Assembly (NCBI GenBank): GCA_036571765.1
Contig: BROE01000004.1
Location: 4,618,453 to 4,682,452, forward strand
Source of the DNA: Plecoglossus altivelis
Taxonomy: Eukaryota; Chordata; Actinopteri; Osmeriformes; Plecoglossidae
Direction of reading: 5' to 3'
Length of the DNA: 64,000 nucleotides
Below are positions 12,777-24,365 of this stretch, piece by piece (positions within the stretch are counted from its first letter, which is position 1; every line of letters begins with the position of its first letter). The position numbers and the translations under genes are program-made. The notes beneath the pieces are model-generated. The model did not search any database. It was not told the origin of the DNA and saw only the letters and a list, made by a program, of their open reading frames with translations.

Positions 12777-14005
12777 GTCTCGGGGAGATTTTATCCTGGT
12801 GTTTTGTTTTTGTCCAAACACCGCCAGGACTTAGGAGGAATTCACTTCATTTCTAAAAAAATCTTCCCCCCGTGCAAGCTGTTCTGCCTATCCCTTCCTT
12901 CCTCTGGGCCAATCCATTTGATGTCAATATTTGTATTTTGTTACATAGTACTCCTCTTCTGTTTGTAGCATGGTTTGTAGTTTAGTAAAATGCTAGAAAG
13001 CCCATTATTTGACTGCTAAGCAAAGTTTTTCTCCACAACTCGAGAAAAAGTCTCGACGTCTTCTTGTTTCGCCGTCTCGATGTCTGTGGCCACACTTTTC
13101 CCCCCTTCAGATAGACAGAATTAGGGATGCGGGCCTGGGTGGTGACAAAAAAAGAAGACACATTCTGCATTGTACTAGAGCAATGTCCGAGTGGGAGGGA
13201 GTTTCTGGACTCAAACGACCACACTGGCTGAAAAGTAAGAGTTTTAAGACTGCATGATATGATGGTGTTTCGTCTGAAAACATGCTTGGTCTCGGAGTCT
13301 CTGCACGAACCGCCAGATTTGAACAGTGTGTGTTGATTTTGTAACAATTGTGTAAATAATTAATTACATTTTGCTTTGTGAATAGAACAACCCTATTTAA
13401 TTCCTTCTCATACAGAATGAGTGCCAAAATCACATTTGGAACTTGAAGAAGGGACCATTGACTTCATTCACGATTCATGTTTTTGATCAAATTACTAATT
13501 AATTGCCAAATGAATTACCTTATTTGAACTGTACATTAATCATGGACTGTTAATTAAGCATTTGATAGTCTCCATTTTTGGATGGATATCCTTGACTTTG
13601 CATTCAAACTGCCTCATCATTGCTGGCTTTCTAGCGTACATCTTGAATTACAAACCCAATGAGAAATCCTAAGACAAATTGTGATCATAAAAAAAGTTCA
13701 TTTTCCGGAAGAAACTACAAATGGCTGTCTAATGAGTAGAATCTGAAGCTCAGTTTACAAACTCTTGTCCCATAAAGGAAGCCTGTTTTAAACACCAGAT
13801 TTATAATACTGTTACTCTCAGGCACAGTGTAATTTGATGAAAACTCAAGAAATAAATCTTTCAAAGTGGATTGTTTCAGTTCCTACACACTGAATCGATG
13901 GCAAAGAAAAATAAAGAAATAAATTGAAACAATACTTTTTCTTGAGAATGAGTTTAATGGGGAAAAAACGGGTGCAGAGAAATGGTTAATCAATGTTAGT
14001 TTTTT
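12777..14005. other. non-coding, with AT-rich homeodomain-motif cluster
   Basis: No gene recognised. Between about 13485 and 13565 the motifs ACTAATTAATTGCC, GAATTACC, CATTAATCATG and TTAATTAAG lie close together, typical of homeodomain binding sequence and of many vertebrate conserved non-coding elements. Conservation itself cannot be tested here. Frames of 121 and 108 codons on the minus strand overlap each other and are unrecognised. Confidence 0.45.
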
Positions 14006-14032
14006 GGGGGGGGCAGGGGGGGCAGATGGGGA
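14006..14032 (+). repeat. G-rich run
   Basis: Eight Gs, then CA, then seven Gs, then CAGATGGGG follow a T6 run; a local G-quadruplex candidate. Confidence 0.8.
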
Positions 14033-14397
14033 ATGACTTAGCTTAGCTTGATCTGAAGTCACAAGGACATTCAGTCCTCAGTGTCTCCAGACAAAAGACA
14101 GTGGTACGTCCTTCACATGGTGACCAAACAGCAGGCATTTCAAAGTTATTTCCGGCTCTGTCATTGGAAATGACAGGAATGTGCAGGCTGAGATGGGAGA
14201 GAGCCTCCAGTATTAAGAGCCTAGTGGATGAGGAGAACTTTGGGTCTGAGTGCTAAATTTAGTCAAGGAAATGTCAGCTCAGATGAAGGGCTTGCTGCTT
14301 CACTCTGCCAGGGATTGACAGGATGGCAGTACGGCAACGGGAAAGAGAAGGTGAAGAAATTGCTTTCCACCGCGAAAGGAAGCGTGCACGCATGCTC

Positions 14398-14640
14398 AAA
14401 CACACACACACTCAAATACACACACATGCTCATACACACACGCACACACACGCTCAAACACACGCATGCACACGCACACAAATGCAGACATATTCACAAA
14501 CACACTTCCACATATGTGCACATGCACACACATGCATATAACCATAGGCACACACCAATGCACACACAGGCACAAATACCCTCACACGCACCCACATGCA
14601 CATAAACACCCCTGCACGCGCACACACATACACACACATT
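14398..14640. repeat. long cryptic CA-rich array
   Basis: About 240 bases of interrupted CA repeat with TG, CG and AAA interruptions. It generates long His/Thr-rich plus-strand frames and Cys/Val-rich minus-strand frames that should not be annotated as genes. Confidence 0.95.
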
Positions 14641-15068
14641 TGCAGGGGTGTCATGAACTAGACTCACAGTTACCTTCTCCCTCCCAGGAGTAGTCGTTGT
14701 GTCAGAGGCTGACCCAGATAAACACCTGTGTGGACCCAAGCATCCAGGCAGCCCAGATCTCTGGGTCCAGCTCATCAACCCTAGATGGACCAGAGGGACT
14801 GGACGGATTCTGGCTGCCTAAGCAGGATCAGGGCAAACGGATGTCCTCTCTCTGTGTCACGGCTATAAGGAGGTGATAATAGACAGTAGGGGAGGCCTCA
14901 TCTTGGATGTATGCGAGCATGTGTGTTCTGTTCAATAAATCACCTTCCTACACCCACCCTGTACTATTCCCACACTGCCTCAGCACTGCACAAGATCCCG
15001 CAGATTTGACTAAGCTCACAAATCATTTTTAATGAATCCCTGAGCAACTTTCCTCAAAACCGCCTAAC

Positions 15069-15128
15069 TCCCCCCCCCCCACACACACACACACACACAT
15101 ACACACATACACACATACACACCCACAT
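15069..15128. repeat. poly(C) plus CA microsatellite
   Basis: A C run of about 10 (15071-15080) passes directly into CA repeats interrupted by TA. Confidence 0.95.
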
Positions 15129-16583
15129 GGCTCCTCCTCTTCATCATCTGACAGCGTGGAATTGAAGGAGGGGGGAGTGGTGTGCGAAGCTCCTGTCTGT
15201 GCTTTGTGTGGCTAAGTGGCTTCCCTCGCGCCAACGCCATCAGATAAGGAGAGAGGCGGTGAGGCGGGCGGGGGAATGAATTGAATGTTTGTTTTTGTCT
15301 GACTTCATCGCTGTGTTTCAGATGAGCAAACTACGGAGGCAAAGAAAACGCTGGTGGGGCGGCATTTGATTGGCCATCACCAGACAGACACCCTCATCTC
15401 TTAGGGACGCCAGGATTGGCTGTGTTTACATCGCCGGGATTCGTATTCAAGGGTACACAACGGCAGGGAAAAAATCTAATTTTCCGACATTACCTTCCCT
15501 GAGAGATAAAGGAGCGTAAAACCTCCAAAATGTTTCCTCTAAGTATTCATCATGTAGATGTGGAACTAATAAAAATGCAAACCAACCATGAAAGTAGTTG
15601 AGAGCTGGAGGAAAGGGGGGACTGCGGTGGCTGTGTGAGGGGGGGGGGAGCAGTGATGGATGGGGACCCTGTTGGAGTCATTGGGAAGTCCCGAAGCAGG
15701 AGCTGGACACTGCACAGAGTTTTCTGCTCATTATTAATTCCCTTAGCAGCTTAGTGGAGATACACTCCATGCTATTCATCTCCAGAAAGCTCCCTCAAAG
15801 ACCCACACAGATGTGAAAAACACACGCACACACACGTTCGCTTGAATGTGGGTGAGAAAAGCCCTCGCCACCTATTCATCTTAAGGAGCGCAGGGAGGAA
15901 GCCAAAGTCAGTCGTTTATAAAGGAAAGTGTTGAGAGCAGCTTCTCTGTGTCCTGTGGGAGATTAAACACATACCTACCTTCCACACCTCCAGCTGCTCG
16001 TTTCTAATGGCCCTGAATAGGATTGTTGTTAATGAGCGGCCACCAGGCCACTGATAGACGACACCCAGAAGGACACTATGTCAGCCTGCGCTGAGGCTAT
16101 TTCAGCATCACTCAGGGCACGAAAGTTTGGCTCGTAATCGCGTTACTCGCGTTACTCCCGAGCTACCTTTTATCATCCAGCGACCGTGGACGCCACTGAA
16201 CGTCAGATGAGATTGTTCTCACGCGGATGGAAACGTCTCTAATCACCGCAAGGCTGCTATCGTAAACAGAAAAGAGACGCTGCCTCGCTGGCTTTTTTCC
16301 GTCCTGTTTTCCCTCCCACTCAGTCTCTCACTGTCTGCCTGTCTCCTCCTCTGTCTCTCTCGGCCTGTCCTGTCTTCATCGCCCGCTCCTCGGTAGTGAA
16401 TGAGTGACCGTCCCCTCACAGCAACTACGGTAGCGGCTTCTCCAGCCTGACCGGATCTGTCTGGATGTGCACCGTTTTTTTTTTTCTTTATTCCTGCCTG
16501 AGAGGGCCGTGTAATGTGCTAATGGACTCTGCTGCAACGCTTTGACCCCTCACTAAAGCACACAGCGCGCCAGGGTCTTTTTA
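15129..16583. other. non-coding stretch, nothing recognised
   Basis: Unique-looking DNA with a 10-base G run at 15639-15648 and a T run near 16476. The segment around 15720-15790 is AT-balanced and looks like possible regulatory DNA, but nothing can be assigned. Confidence 0.55.
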
Positions 16584-16690
16584 TAGAGAGAGAGAGAGAG
16601 GGAGAGAGAAGAGAGGGAGGGAGGGAGGGAGGGAGGGAGAGAGGGAGAGGATGAGAAGGTGGGAGACAGACAGAGAGGGGAAGAGAGGTA
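16584..16690 (+). repeat. GA/GGGA purine tract
   Basis: GA dinucleotides turn into GGGA tetranucleotides (about 16614-16640) and then degenerate GA-rich sequence. Homopurine on the plus strand. Confidence 0.95.
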
Positions 16691-18084
16691 GAAAGAATGA
16701 AGGCTTGCCACTGCATTGTCACGTGTTAGCATCACCAGGGCTCAGGCAACTGCTGTTGAATCTTTAACAGCGCGTACAAGTAAAGTACCTGTCACAGGTT
16801 TGAATGCGAGGGCATTTTGATGTGGCCAGGAAGATAGAAGACAGAGTAAGAATGATGCGTAACCTTCCGGACAAGTCCACAGTGCAGGTGGTCATTGCAC
16901 ACCATGAGTGCAGCAGGTCACTTGAAGTTGACTCAGTATCGGTTTAGCAACTTCGACAGATGGTGTTTTTCTCCTGTAGCAGCTTGAATCTCTTATTTCC
17001 ATCTACAGGCATATATACATGTTATGTTTATTCAATAGCTCCATGCATTCATCTTTTGAGAACATCAGAATTGACTTTTGGACAAAGGTACCGTCTCAAT
17101 ACTTTCCCTTCAAAGCGTATAGATCTTATAGCTCCAGGACAGGATACAGCTCTGCTTCTGGCCTTTCCACTCAATATCAGACCAAGACTTTTCATCTGCT
17201 TTTAAAGGGCTGCTGAAAAGAGAACGCCTGCGTCTCCTTTTAACAACCTCCTCCCCTACATCACCAGCTCTTCTAAAGAGCCCAGGGAAATCTTTACCGT
17301 CGTACACTTAACTCTGTCAGAGCTGGATCTGTACCTGTTCACCTTGAAAACAGAGGTCTTGCTCGCTGCTTCGGTCTGAACACTGCCGGTAAAACACCGC
17401 TTTTTATAGGTCACGGACTTGTGTTACCGTCCCTCTGCACAGCAAGTCAAGTAGGGGTTCCTGTTGAGGAAAGCGTCAGCACCTTTCTGGACTTTCCTCT
17501 GCAGGCCTTTTGTCGAAGCGTTGCCACATTCAGTGCATGTTGCTGACAACAGTGGAGGCTGCCGTGGGCAGAGAGGTTTTTGAAAAGTGCAAATCAGAAA
17601 CGCTTCGCTGTTCCGCACAAGGGGGTTCGTCATTTCTGATGTCTGACCATAAATTACCTTTCTGTTCAGATCCATGTCGAAAGAAGAGACTGACACAGCC
17701 ATGTTGAATGTCTAACTAAGTGGGGCTGCGGAACATTTCGAGCAGGTGACAACAAACCATCAAACTGTGTCCAAAGACCATGTGACTGTGTCAATGTTGC
17801 CGCGACACTGTCTTCAATAAGAATTCATTAAAAGTCAGGTTTGGACATTATTCCACAAGTAAAGAATCAAAGCAAAGCCTCTGGAGCCTCTCCTGTTTGG
17901 TTCAGACGTTTTCTTGATCTTTTAAATTACCTTGGTGTTTTGAAGTGCGCCAGCACCCAGAGAAGACCGTTAATGACTTCCTGGTGTCATGTCACCTGAC
18001 CCCCTGGGAAGAGAAGATGGCTGACACACCAGAAGAGAAAAGAAAGGATGACACATCGGGGGTTAAAGTGAAAACTACTGAGTT
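16691..18084. other. non-coding stretch, nothing recognised
   Basis: No tandem array and no identifiable exon or mobile element. Frames do not exceed about 92 codons and are unrecognised. Confidence 0.6.
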
Positions 18085-18430
18085 GTCTCTCTCTGTTTCT
18101 CTTTCTCTGTGTCTCTCTCTGTCTCTCTCTCTGTGTCTGTGTCTCTCTCTCCTCTGTCTCTGTATCTCTCTCTCTTTGTCTCTCTGTCTCAGTCTTTCTC
18201 TCTCTCTTTGTCTCAGTCTCTCTGTCTCAGTCTCTCTGTGTCTGTCTCTCTGTCTCAGTCTCTCTCTCTGTCTCTCTCTCTGTCTCTCTCTCTGTCTTTG
18301 TCTCAGTCTCTCTGTCTCAGTCTCTCTCACACATACTTAGTCTCTCACTGGCTCCCTCTTTCTCTCACTCACTCTCTCTCTTCCTCTGTCTCCTGCCCCC
18401 TGCTCCTCCTCCCCACCTCCCTCCTCCCCC
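18085..18430. repeat. TCTCTG/TCTC-rich pyrimidine array
   Basis: CT dinucleotides punctuated by G, giving repeated TCTCTGTCTCAGTCTCTCTG units, trailing into imperfect CT/CCTCC sequence. Long Ser/Leu-rich (plus) and Arg/Glu-rich (minus) frames here are artefacts. Confidence 0.95.
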
Positions 18431-21051
18431 GCTCTTCCATCCTCTGCCTTTCTCAATCCCCGTCCCATCTTCGTTGCGGCGTGAGTCAGGTTTCTATATT
18501 TCAGGGTTTCTGCTTGCGCCCCATCAGGCTGGACTTGGCGAGATGATATTCAGTTCTGCCCCTGTCTGTTTGTTCCGTGTTCAAAGCCTCGCTGCTTTTC
18601 TGCCGGTCAAATGGTGAGAGCCAAATGAAGGACAGCCATTCATGTCTTATCTTTGATCCTTGCCATCTGCATTTCCCTGTCCTCTTCATCCAGAGGTGAG
18701 CCACAATGCACAACATGTATTTATTATCATTCCCCCCCTGCCAATGCACTCACTGTTGCCCCCTATAGCTTTCATGTTTTATATGCAGAATAGTGTGTTG
18801 CTTGTTTATATCCTGCTAATCTCATTGACATACGTGCTCATGCACAATGATCAAAGGATGTTGAAAACACATGTAGCCACTGAGGTATACTTATCACTGT
18901 GGTGATTACATTCACAGAGGTGGAATCGTACACTAAATAAGAGAGAGCTACCTTGTTAGAGGGTCTTTCTAATCCTGAGTCCTGGAGGAATCAATCGTGT
19001 TCTGGTTTTACACATCGATTTCACACTCCCATTGTAAATATAAATGAATATTCAACCATAGTGCTTTGTGGACGAAACAAAGATTTTTTAAATGGGCCAA
19101 ATCTGTGTTTGAACCGATAATTATTCAACAAAACCTTTTTAATTCAGAAGAGGTTTGCTGCATTCCATTGCCACATGCTCAGATAGATCTGTTTCTCTCA
19201 ATCTTTCAGTTTATCTCCCTCCCTCCCTCTCCCCTGATACCTTGAGAAGTTTTCTCAGTTGAAATAAATCAATATTAGGTCCTATTGACTAAAACAATCC
19301 TCCTCTCTCTCTTTCTCCCTCTCTTTCCGTCTCACTTTCTGTTTCACTCTTATATTCAACGCCTTTACCTTTCTTTCTCTCTGTACTTTTCTCTCTTCCC
19401 CCCCATTTCTGAACGGCCACCCTGGGTTCATGTGGGGATGAACTAGCTTTCAAGAAGAGAGAGGTATTTTCACCTGGACAGTTTAACCCTGAACTGAGAC
19501 ATTTGACTTCCTAAGGGATTCCTCAGGGAATCTGAAAAGTTGGACGGATTTCCCAGAATGCAACCTTTTTCTCTCTTCTCAGTTTGGCCTCTTTGCATCC
19601 ATCCATCTTAACCCTGAAAAAAACCCAGTTCCTCTGTGAAACTAAATCGAATAGATTTTTTTCCAATTCCTTCACTGTTTTCAATACAAACAAACACTTT
19701 TCAGAGCTTAGTCTGTATTTTGGCACTTGACGGTGCTAAAGAATCGTGTGTGTTCGGTGATGGTGTATGTCTGGATAAAGTATGTACACGTTGAGGTATT
19801 GAAAGGAAGCTTTGGGGCGTGCGTGACGGGCTGTAATCTTGAAGCCCATCTGGCAGTTGACGCTGGGGTAAGTGGGTGTGACGACACGCAGCACAAGCGT
19901 GTCAGAGCGTCAATCTAGCAACATCCTCAACCAGCCACTCCAGTCACTCACCTAACCGTCTGTGCTTGTAATGAGATCATAATCTCAGCACTCCACACAA
20001 GCTCTCAGCATAGACACCAGCCTGGCCGGGAGACACAGAGAGAGAATGACACTGGATGGAGTCGGTGAGATGGATGAGTTCTGTGTTCTTAGTTTTCTGT
20101 TCCATACACCTCTGTGTGCTTTAGCAGGAAGTGACATCGTCTGCGTATGGTTCACTCGTGTTTTAATTCACTTTAGATTTTAATGAAGTGGCATTTAGAT
20201 AACAATTTTGTGTGAATGAAAGAATTCAAAACTAATATACAGAACTCAGTTGGACTGATTAATTTCCTAAATTCCTAGTGAGAGAAACCAAGCTGAAAGA
20301 CTGGAAACCTTCAACACTCCACAGAAGTGTTTCCTCTGTGGCTTGAATTCAAATTCCCCCGAAAAAATGTAATTCAAGCAAATAAAAATCTTTCAGTGGT
20401 ACCTTGCTCTTTGGATTTCTTTCCTTAGTTTGATTTTACTGCTCCCCCAAAACCCTCCTCACACTGTTGACTTGATCATTCTCAACACGTACAGTGCATC
20501 TTCCTTCAGGTGACATTTCCAAGCGTCTCTCTTCTCCACACTTTTCACTTCATCTTTCTCCAGTTCACCTTCTCTCAATCTCATTTCAACGATCTCTCTC
20601 GTCTGCGCTCAAAACTCTTTGGCTTTGATGTCTTATTTACTTGTCTCACCGTCCTCTTGCTTTTCAAAAAGAAACTTACTTTTAACATACTCACTTCCAA
20701 AGAACTCGACAAGTCGGTCTATTGTGTCTTTTCCTGACAGAGTTGATCAGCGAGACACTTTGCACCCAGCAGCAGCACGATGCCTAGACAGGAAAGATAG
20801 TGCGACAGACAGGAAATTATGTCGTCATGCAGCCCCTGAGGCTGCAGTAATGGTAGTGACAGGCCGGTCCCTGGTGAGGCGACATGGTGACAGCTCCATC
20901 GCTTCTCAGAGAGGATGTAAATTAGCGAGCACGTCAGATGTCCGTAATGTGCAGGGCTCAGCCCTCTCCGGCACTCACCTCCACCTCTTAATGTGATCAG
21001 AGACTCTGATGAAGCATTCATTCCTCCAGCAACTCTGCCACCAGCCTTCTC
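18431..21051. other. mostly non-coding stretch
   Basis: Unique DNA with a CT-rich part at about 19300-19400. A minus-strand candidate non-coding exon at 19952-20021 is listed separately. No protein gene is supported. Confidence 0.5.
19952..20021 (-). other. candidate non-coding exon (splice-site pair)
   Basis: Read on the minus strand, a pyrimidine-rich acceptor ending in CCCGGCCAG precedes 70 bases, which are followed by a consensus donor (TTAG then GTGAGTG). All three frames of the 70-base segment contain stops, so it could only be part of an untranslated or long non-coding RNA. Such signal pairs also occur by chance in tens of kilobases. Confidence 0.15.
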
Positions 21052-21052
21052 C

Positions 21053-21175
21053 ATCTCCCTCCTCCTCCTCCATCTCCCTCCTCCTCCTCCATCTCCCTCC
21101 TACTCCTCCATCTCCTTCTCCTCCTCCATCTCCCTCCTCCTCCATCTCCCTCCTCCTCCTCTCCTGAAGTTCTCC
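21053..21175. repeat. 19-bp CTC minisatellite, about 6 copies
   Basis: The unit ATCTCCCTCCTCCTCCTCC starts at 21053, 21072, 21091, 21110, 21128 and 21144. Period is 19 bp for the first copies and shortens to 18 and 16 at the right end. Confidence 0.9.
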
Positions 21176-21240
21176 TTTATTTCACCCTGTCCGGGTGCTA
21201 TGTGCATCTCTCCTCTTTGTCGCTCTTCCTTGCGTTGCAG

Positions 21241-21410
21241 CACCTCTCTCTCTGTCTCTCTCTCTCTCTGTCTCCCTCTGTCTTTCTGTCTCTCTCTCCT
21301 TGCATAAACCTCTCTCTCTCTGTCTCTCTCTTTCTCTCTCTCCCTGCAGCAACGACTCTCTCTGTGTCTCCTCTTGTTTACCTCTCTGTCTCTCTCAATC
21401 TCTCTTTGGC
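21241..21410. repeat. CT-rich simple sequence
   Basis: Imperfect TCTCTG/CT repeats in two blocks separated by CCTTGCATAAACC and CCTGCAGCAACGA. Overlapping Ser/Leu frames are artefacts. Confidence 0.9.
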
Positions 21411-21754
21411 TCCCAAAGTCCTCATCGCTTCAGAGCTTTGGAATCTATTCCTCTGTCCGTATAGTTCACTGCTAACCAAAACCTGGTGGTACTTCAGTTA
21501 CTATGCACCACAGAGTTTCTTCACTGTTGGATTTCATTGTGTTTGCCTGCGTTTGTTTCAGTGAGTGCTTTGCATCCAATTGAGTCTAATCTTATGTTTT
21601 AATGACGTGCTTGACCCCTGCAATAACCTTGAAATAAAATGGATCAAAGGTTACTTTTTGTGTTAAGAGGGTAAATATTACTTGATCTCACTTTGCTTGG
21701 ATTTTACTTTGCAGCCAAGCACACATACAACATGAAGTGAGTGTGTGAATCTGA

Positions 21755-21843
21755 GTGTGTTTCTGTGTGTGTATCTGTGTGTGTGGGTGTGTCTGTGTGT
21801 GCGTGTGTGTGCATGTGTCTGTGTGTGCGTGTGCGTGTGAGGG
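21755..21843. repeat. GT-rich microsatellite
   Basis: Interrupted TG repeat with CTGTGTGTGCG units, ending in a short G run. Confidence 0.95.
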
Positions 21844-22315
21844 GGGATTGATGAGTGAAGATGTGTGGGTTTTAATCGACTTTCTCCATTCTGGCTTCAC
21901 AGTGGCCCAAAATAAGCAGCATTTGGCAGGCCTGCAGTAAGACATTTGGGCTGGCTCATCCTGTCCTGCTCTAATAAGCCAGCAAGTGGTTGTAATGGCC
22001 ACCTGGTGAGGAAGGGAGGGCGGGGCAAACTGGCAACCCAGACGTGCTCTGGCTGTGCGTGTGTCGTTATGCCCCGCTGGCCCAGCAGAGCCACACGCCA
22101 TACGGGCACCAGACACAGCCAAGGAGGGGGAGAGGAGGTGGGCCCGTGCTGGCTCAGCACGCCTCTCCAGAACATTCTACCCGCAGAGGAGAGAATAGCT
22201 GCACCTGCAGACGCTCAATGGTCTTTGTCAGCAGACCCAGCAGGCTACCGTCCTGCATGATCATGCTCAGTACGTGCACACGGGCCAGTTGAGATGACCA
22301 GCGCTCCCAGTTTCA

Positions 22316-22401
22316 AACCCTGGTGCTGCCTTTGGGTCACCGTGACCAGCCGCTGTGGAACAAAAGGTGAATCACAATGACCCGAAGGTAGCACCAGGGT
22401 T
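22316..22401. other. imperfect palindrome / RNA hairpin candidate
   Basis: The left arm (22316-22339) can pair with the right arm (22378-22401) over 24 consecutive base pairs, with two G-U wobbles and no mismatches, around a 38-base loop. A 2 x 2 internal loop and four more pairs (GTGA with TCAC) extend it inward. The outer flank pairs poorly beyond about three bases. The form is compatible with a miRNA-like or fold-back element, but the short basal stem argues against a typical pri-miRNA. It matches no miRNA I know. Confidence 0.5.
22335..22347. promoter_or_regulatory. perfect consensus oestrogen response element palindrome
   Basis: GGTCACCGTGACC fits the consensus GGTCAnnnTGACC exactly. 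Oestrogen receptor homodimers bind this inverted repeat with three-base spacing. A third half site, TGACC, lies at 22378-22382. The motif sits on the shoulder of the hairpin listed at 22316-22401. Occupancy is unknown. Confidence 0.45.
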
Positions 22402-23002
22402 AGGACATGGCACTGATGATGGTGTGTTCCACCACCCTGACTGACCCCGGATGGAGAAAGAGGAGGAGGGACACGATGGGAATAGAGAGAGGGAATCAGC
22501 CTTTCAGCTCTCTGTCCTCAGGAGGAGAGGCAGTCGTGATTCTCTCAGGTCAGCCTCATCCCAGAGTACTCATTTAGCAGGTCCGGTAATACCCCTCATC
22601 ACCTACCATATACTCACACACCATCTACTCTCCTGCCTGAAGAAGCAGACATTTACCTCTGTCTCTGATACGGCACGTCTGCGATGCTGATAGGCTGGTT
22701 CAGATCCCGTTCTGGATTGGCTGAAGGGCTGTTGTTTGCTGAGGTCATCACCGGCCTGTCTGATTGGCGAGCAACCCTGCTATTATGTGATGTGAGTACT
22801 CAGAGAACGGCCAAGGCTTTGCGCCACCATGAATACAGGCTCTCCACACACCTGGTCATTAAGCAGAGCTGATTGTGGTGTGAGTCATCCAGGATGGAAA
22901 AAGAAGAGGTAGCGGAGAATGACGCTGTGATGGAAGGATGGATCTGAGATGAAGAAGCGAGGCTGGAGGAGTGATGCCTGAGGTCGGAGGCATTTGTGAA
23001 AG
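22402..23002. other. non-coding stretch, nothing recognised
   Basis: Mixed unique DNA with short unrecognised frames only. Confidence 0.6.
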
Positions 23003-23098
23003 GGTGCGTGTGTATGTGGGTGGGTGTGTGTGGGTGCACGTCCAGGTGAATGTGTGCGGGGATGGTGTGCATGCGTGCATGTGTGTGTAAGTGTGCGT
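23003..23098. repeat. GT-rich simple sequence
   Basis: Interrupted TG repeat with GGGTG and GCATGCGTGCATG motifs. Confidence 0.9.
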
Positions 23099-23507
23099 CT
23101 AAATGGCTTTTTGATCTGAATCAAAGCCGGACGTCATAGAGAGAGAGGCTAGTGTAGTTTGCGCTGTCCTCATTCTTCCGCATCTTCGGATGTATAGGAT
23201 GAAACCGCAGTCGCGGAGTCTTTGAGGTTGTGTTCTTTAAGCTCCTCGTTGAGCGAGCGGAGAGCGAGGGGGCTCTTCAACACAACCTTTCTTCCTCTCT
23301 CTCTCTGTCAGCTGCCCTCTGACCCCCTCCGCTCCCGCGCTCTGTTATTCTCACTCTCAAACACACGCTCTGTTCCTCTCACACATTTAGAACCCACTTT
23401 GGCTGCCTTTTGAGATATTATTAGCGTGGTCCTAGCAGGTTTCCATGGTGACCACACTCTCTCCAAACATTGCTCTGTGTTTTTTTATCAGATGAGAGCT
23501 TGCAAGG

Positions 23508-23618
23508 GAGGGAGGCATGGAGGGAGAGAGAGAGGGAGAGAGAGCGGGAGAGAGAGAGAATGAGAGATTGGACAAAGAGAGAGAGGGAGACAGGGAAAGA
23601 GGGTAGAGAGCCACACAA
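23508..23618 (+). repeat. GA-rich purine tract
   Basis: GAGAGG and GAGA units over about 110 bases; the minus-strand Ser/Leu frame through it is an artefact. Confidence 0.9.
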
Positions 23619-23778
23619 AGAAAGAAATAGATCATGAAGGCAATGCTTCTGTTTCAGGTCGCAGAGGTCAGAAAAGGTGTTGCAGAAGATCTCTCCTTCT
23701 ATCGAGTTCAGCATCTTTGTCCATCCCCATGAAGTGGGTCTGAGTGCATTCTCACACACCCTGAAGCCACTTCAACCC

Positions 23779-23873
23779 AGGAAGGGAAGGAAAGAGGAAG
23801 GAAGAAGGAACTAGGGAAGGAAGGAAGGAAGTAAAGAAAGAAAGAAAGAAAGACAGAAGGAAGGAAGAAAAAA
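23779..23873 (+). repeat. GGAA/GAAA tetranucleotide repeat
   Basis: GGAA units (23779-23831) pass into GAAA units (23833-23852) and back to GGAA. A homopurine tract that can form triplex DNA. Confidence 0.95.
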
Positions 23874-24365
23874 CAACCCCTGGAAACAAGATGGGAAGAC
23901 ATCTTATAGGAAATTTGAATTCCTTGCATTGTTGACATAGCAAAAGGCTGAATGACAACCAACTGAATAGTTCCCAGAATAGATCCCTTTGGGTTTCCTC
24001 TGGGTCATTCCATCACTCCCCACAACAAAAGAACAATGCTGTCGTGAAAGGAACAAAAGCCTCAAAACAAACAAGAACTGCGAAGCGGCCAATGGACTTT
24101 GCTACTCAAACTTGTCATTCAAGGCAATTCACACTTGGTGCACAACTTCCGTATCACCCGAGCACAGGAACAATATTTAATAACGTTGCAATCGCAGTAA
24201 TCCAATTACTAAGCCAGTCCAATATGAATGTAAGCCTTCGCATGCAGTCGTCGCCGCGGAACACTGTCCATGTTAAAATAAGGTTTTTGTTTCCTAGCAA
24301 CAGATGGCGCAGCCCCTCGCTTCTCATTCTTTGTTCATGTTGCTCTTGATGAGAGACGATGGAGA

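Noticed and set aside
14494..14830. Minus-strand open segment VDELDPEIWAAWMLGSTQ
   Set aside because: Looks protein-like but has no ATG, a stop soon after and only mediocre splice signals.
20970..21054. Minus-strand start MEKAGGRVAGG with a GTGAGTG donor
   Set aside because: The donor is good, but the upstream region is the CTC minisatellite read as purines and no promoter or partner exon is visible.
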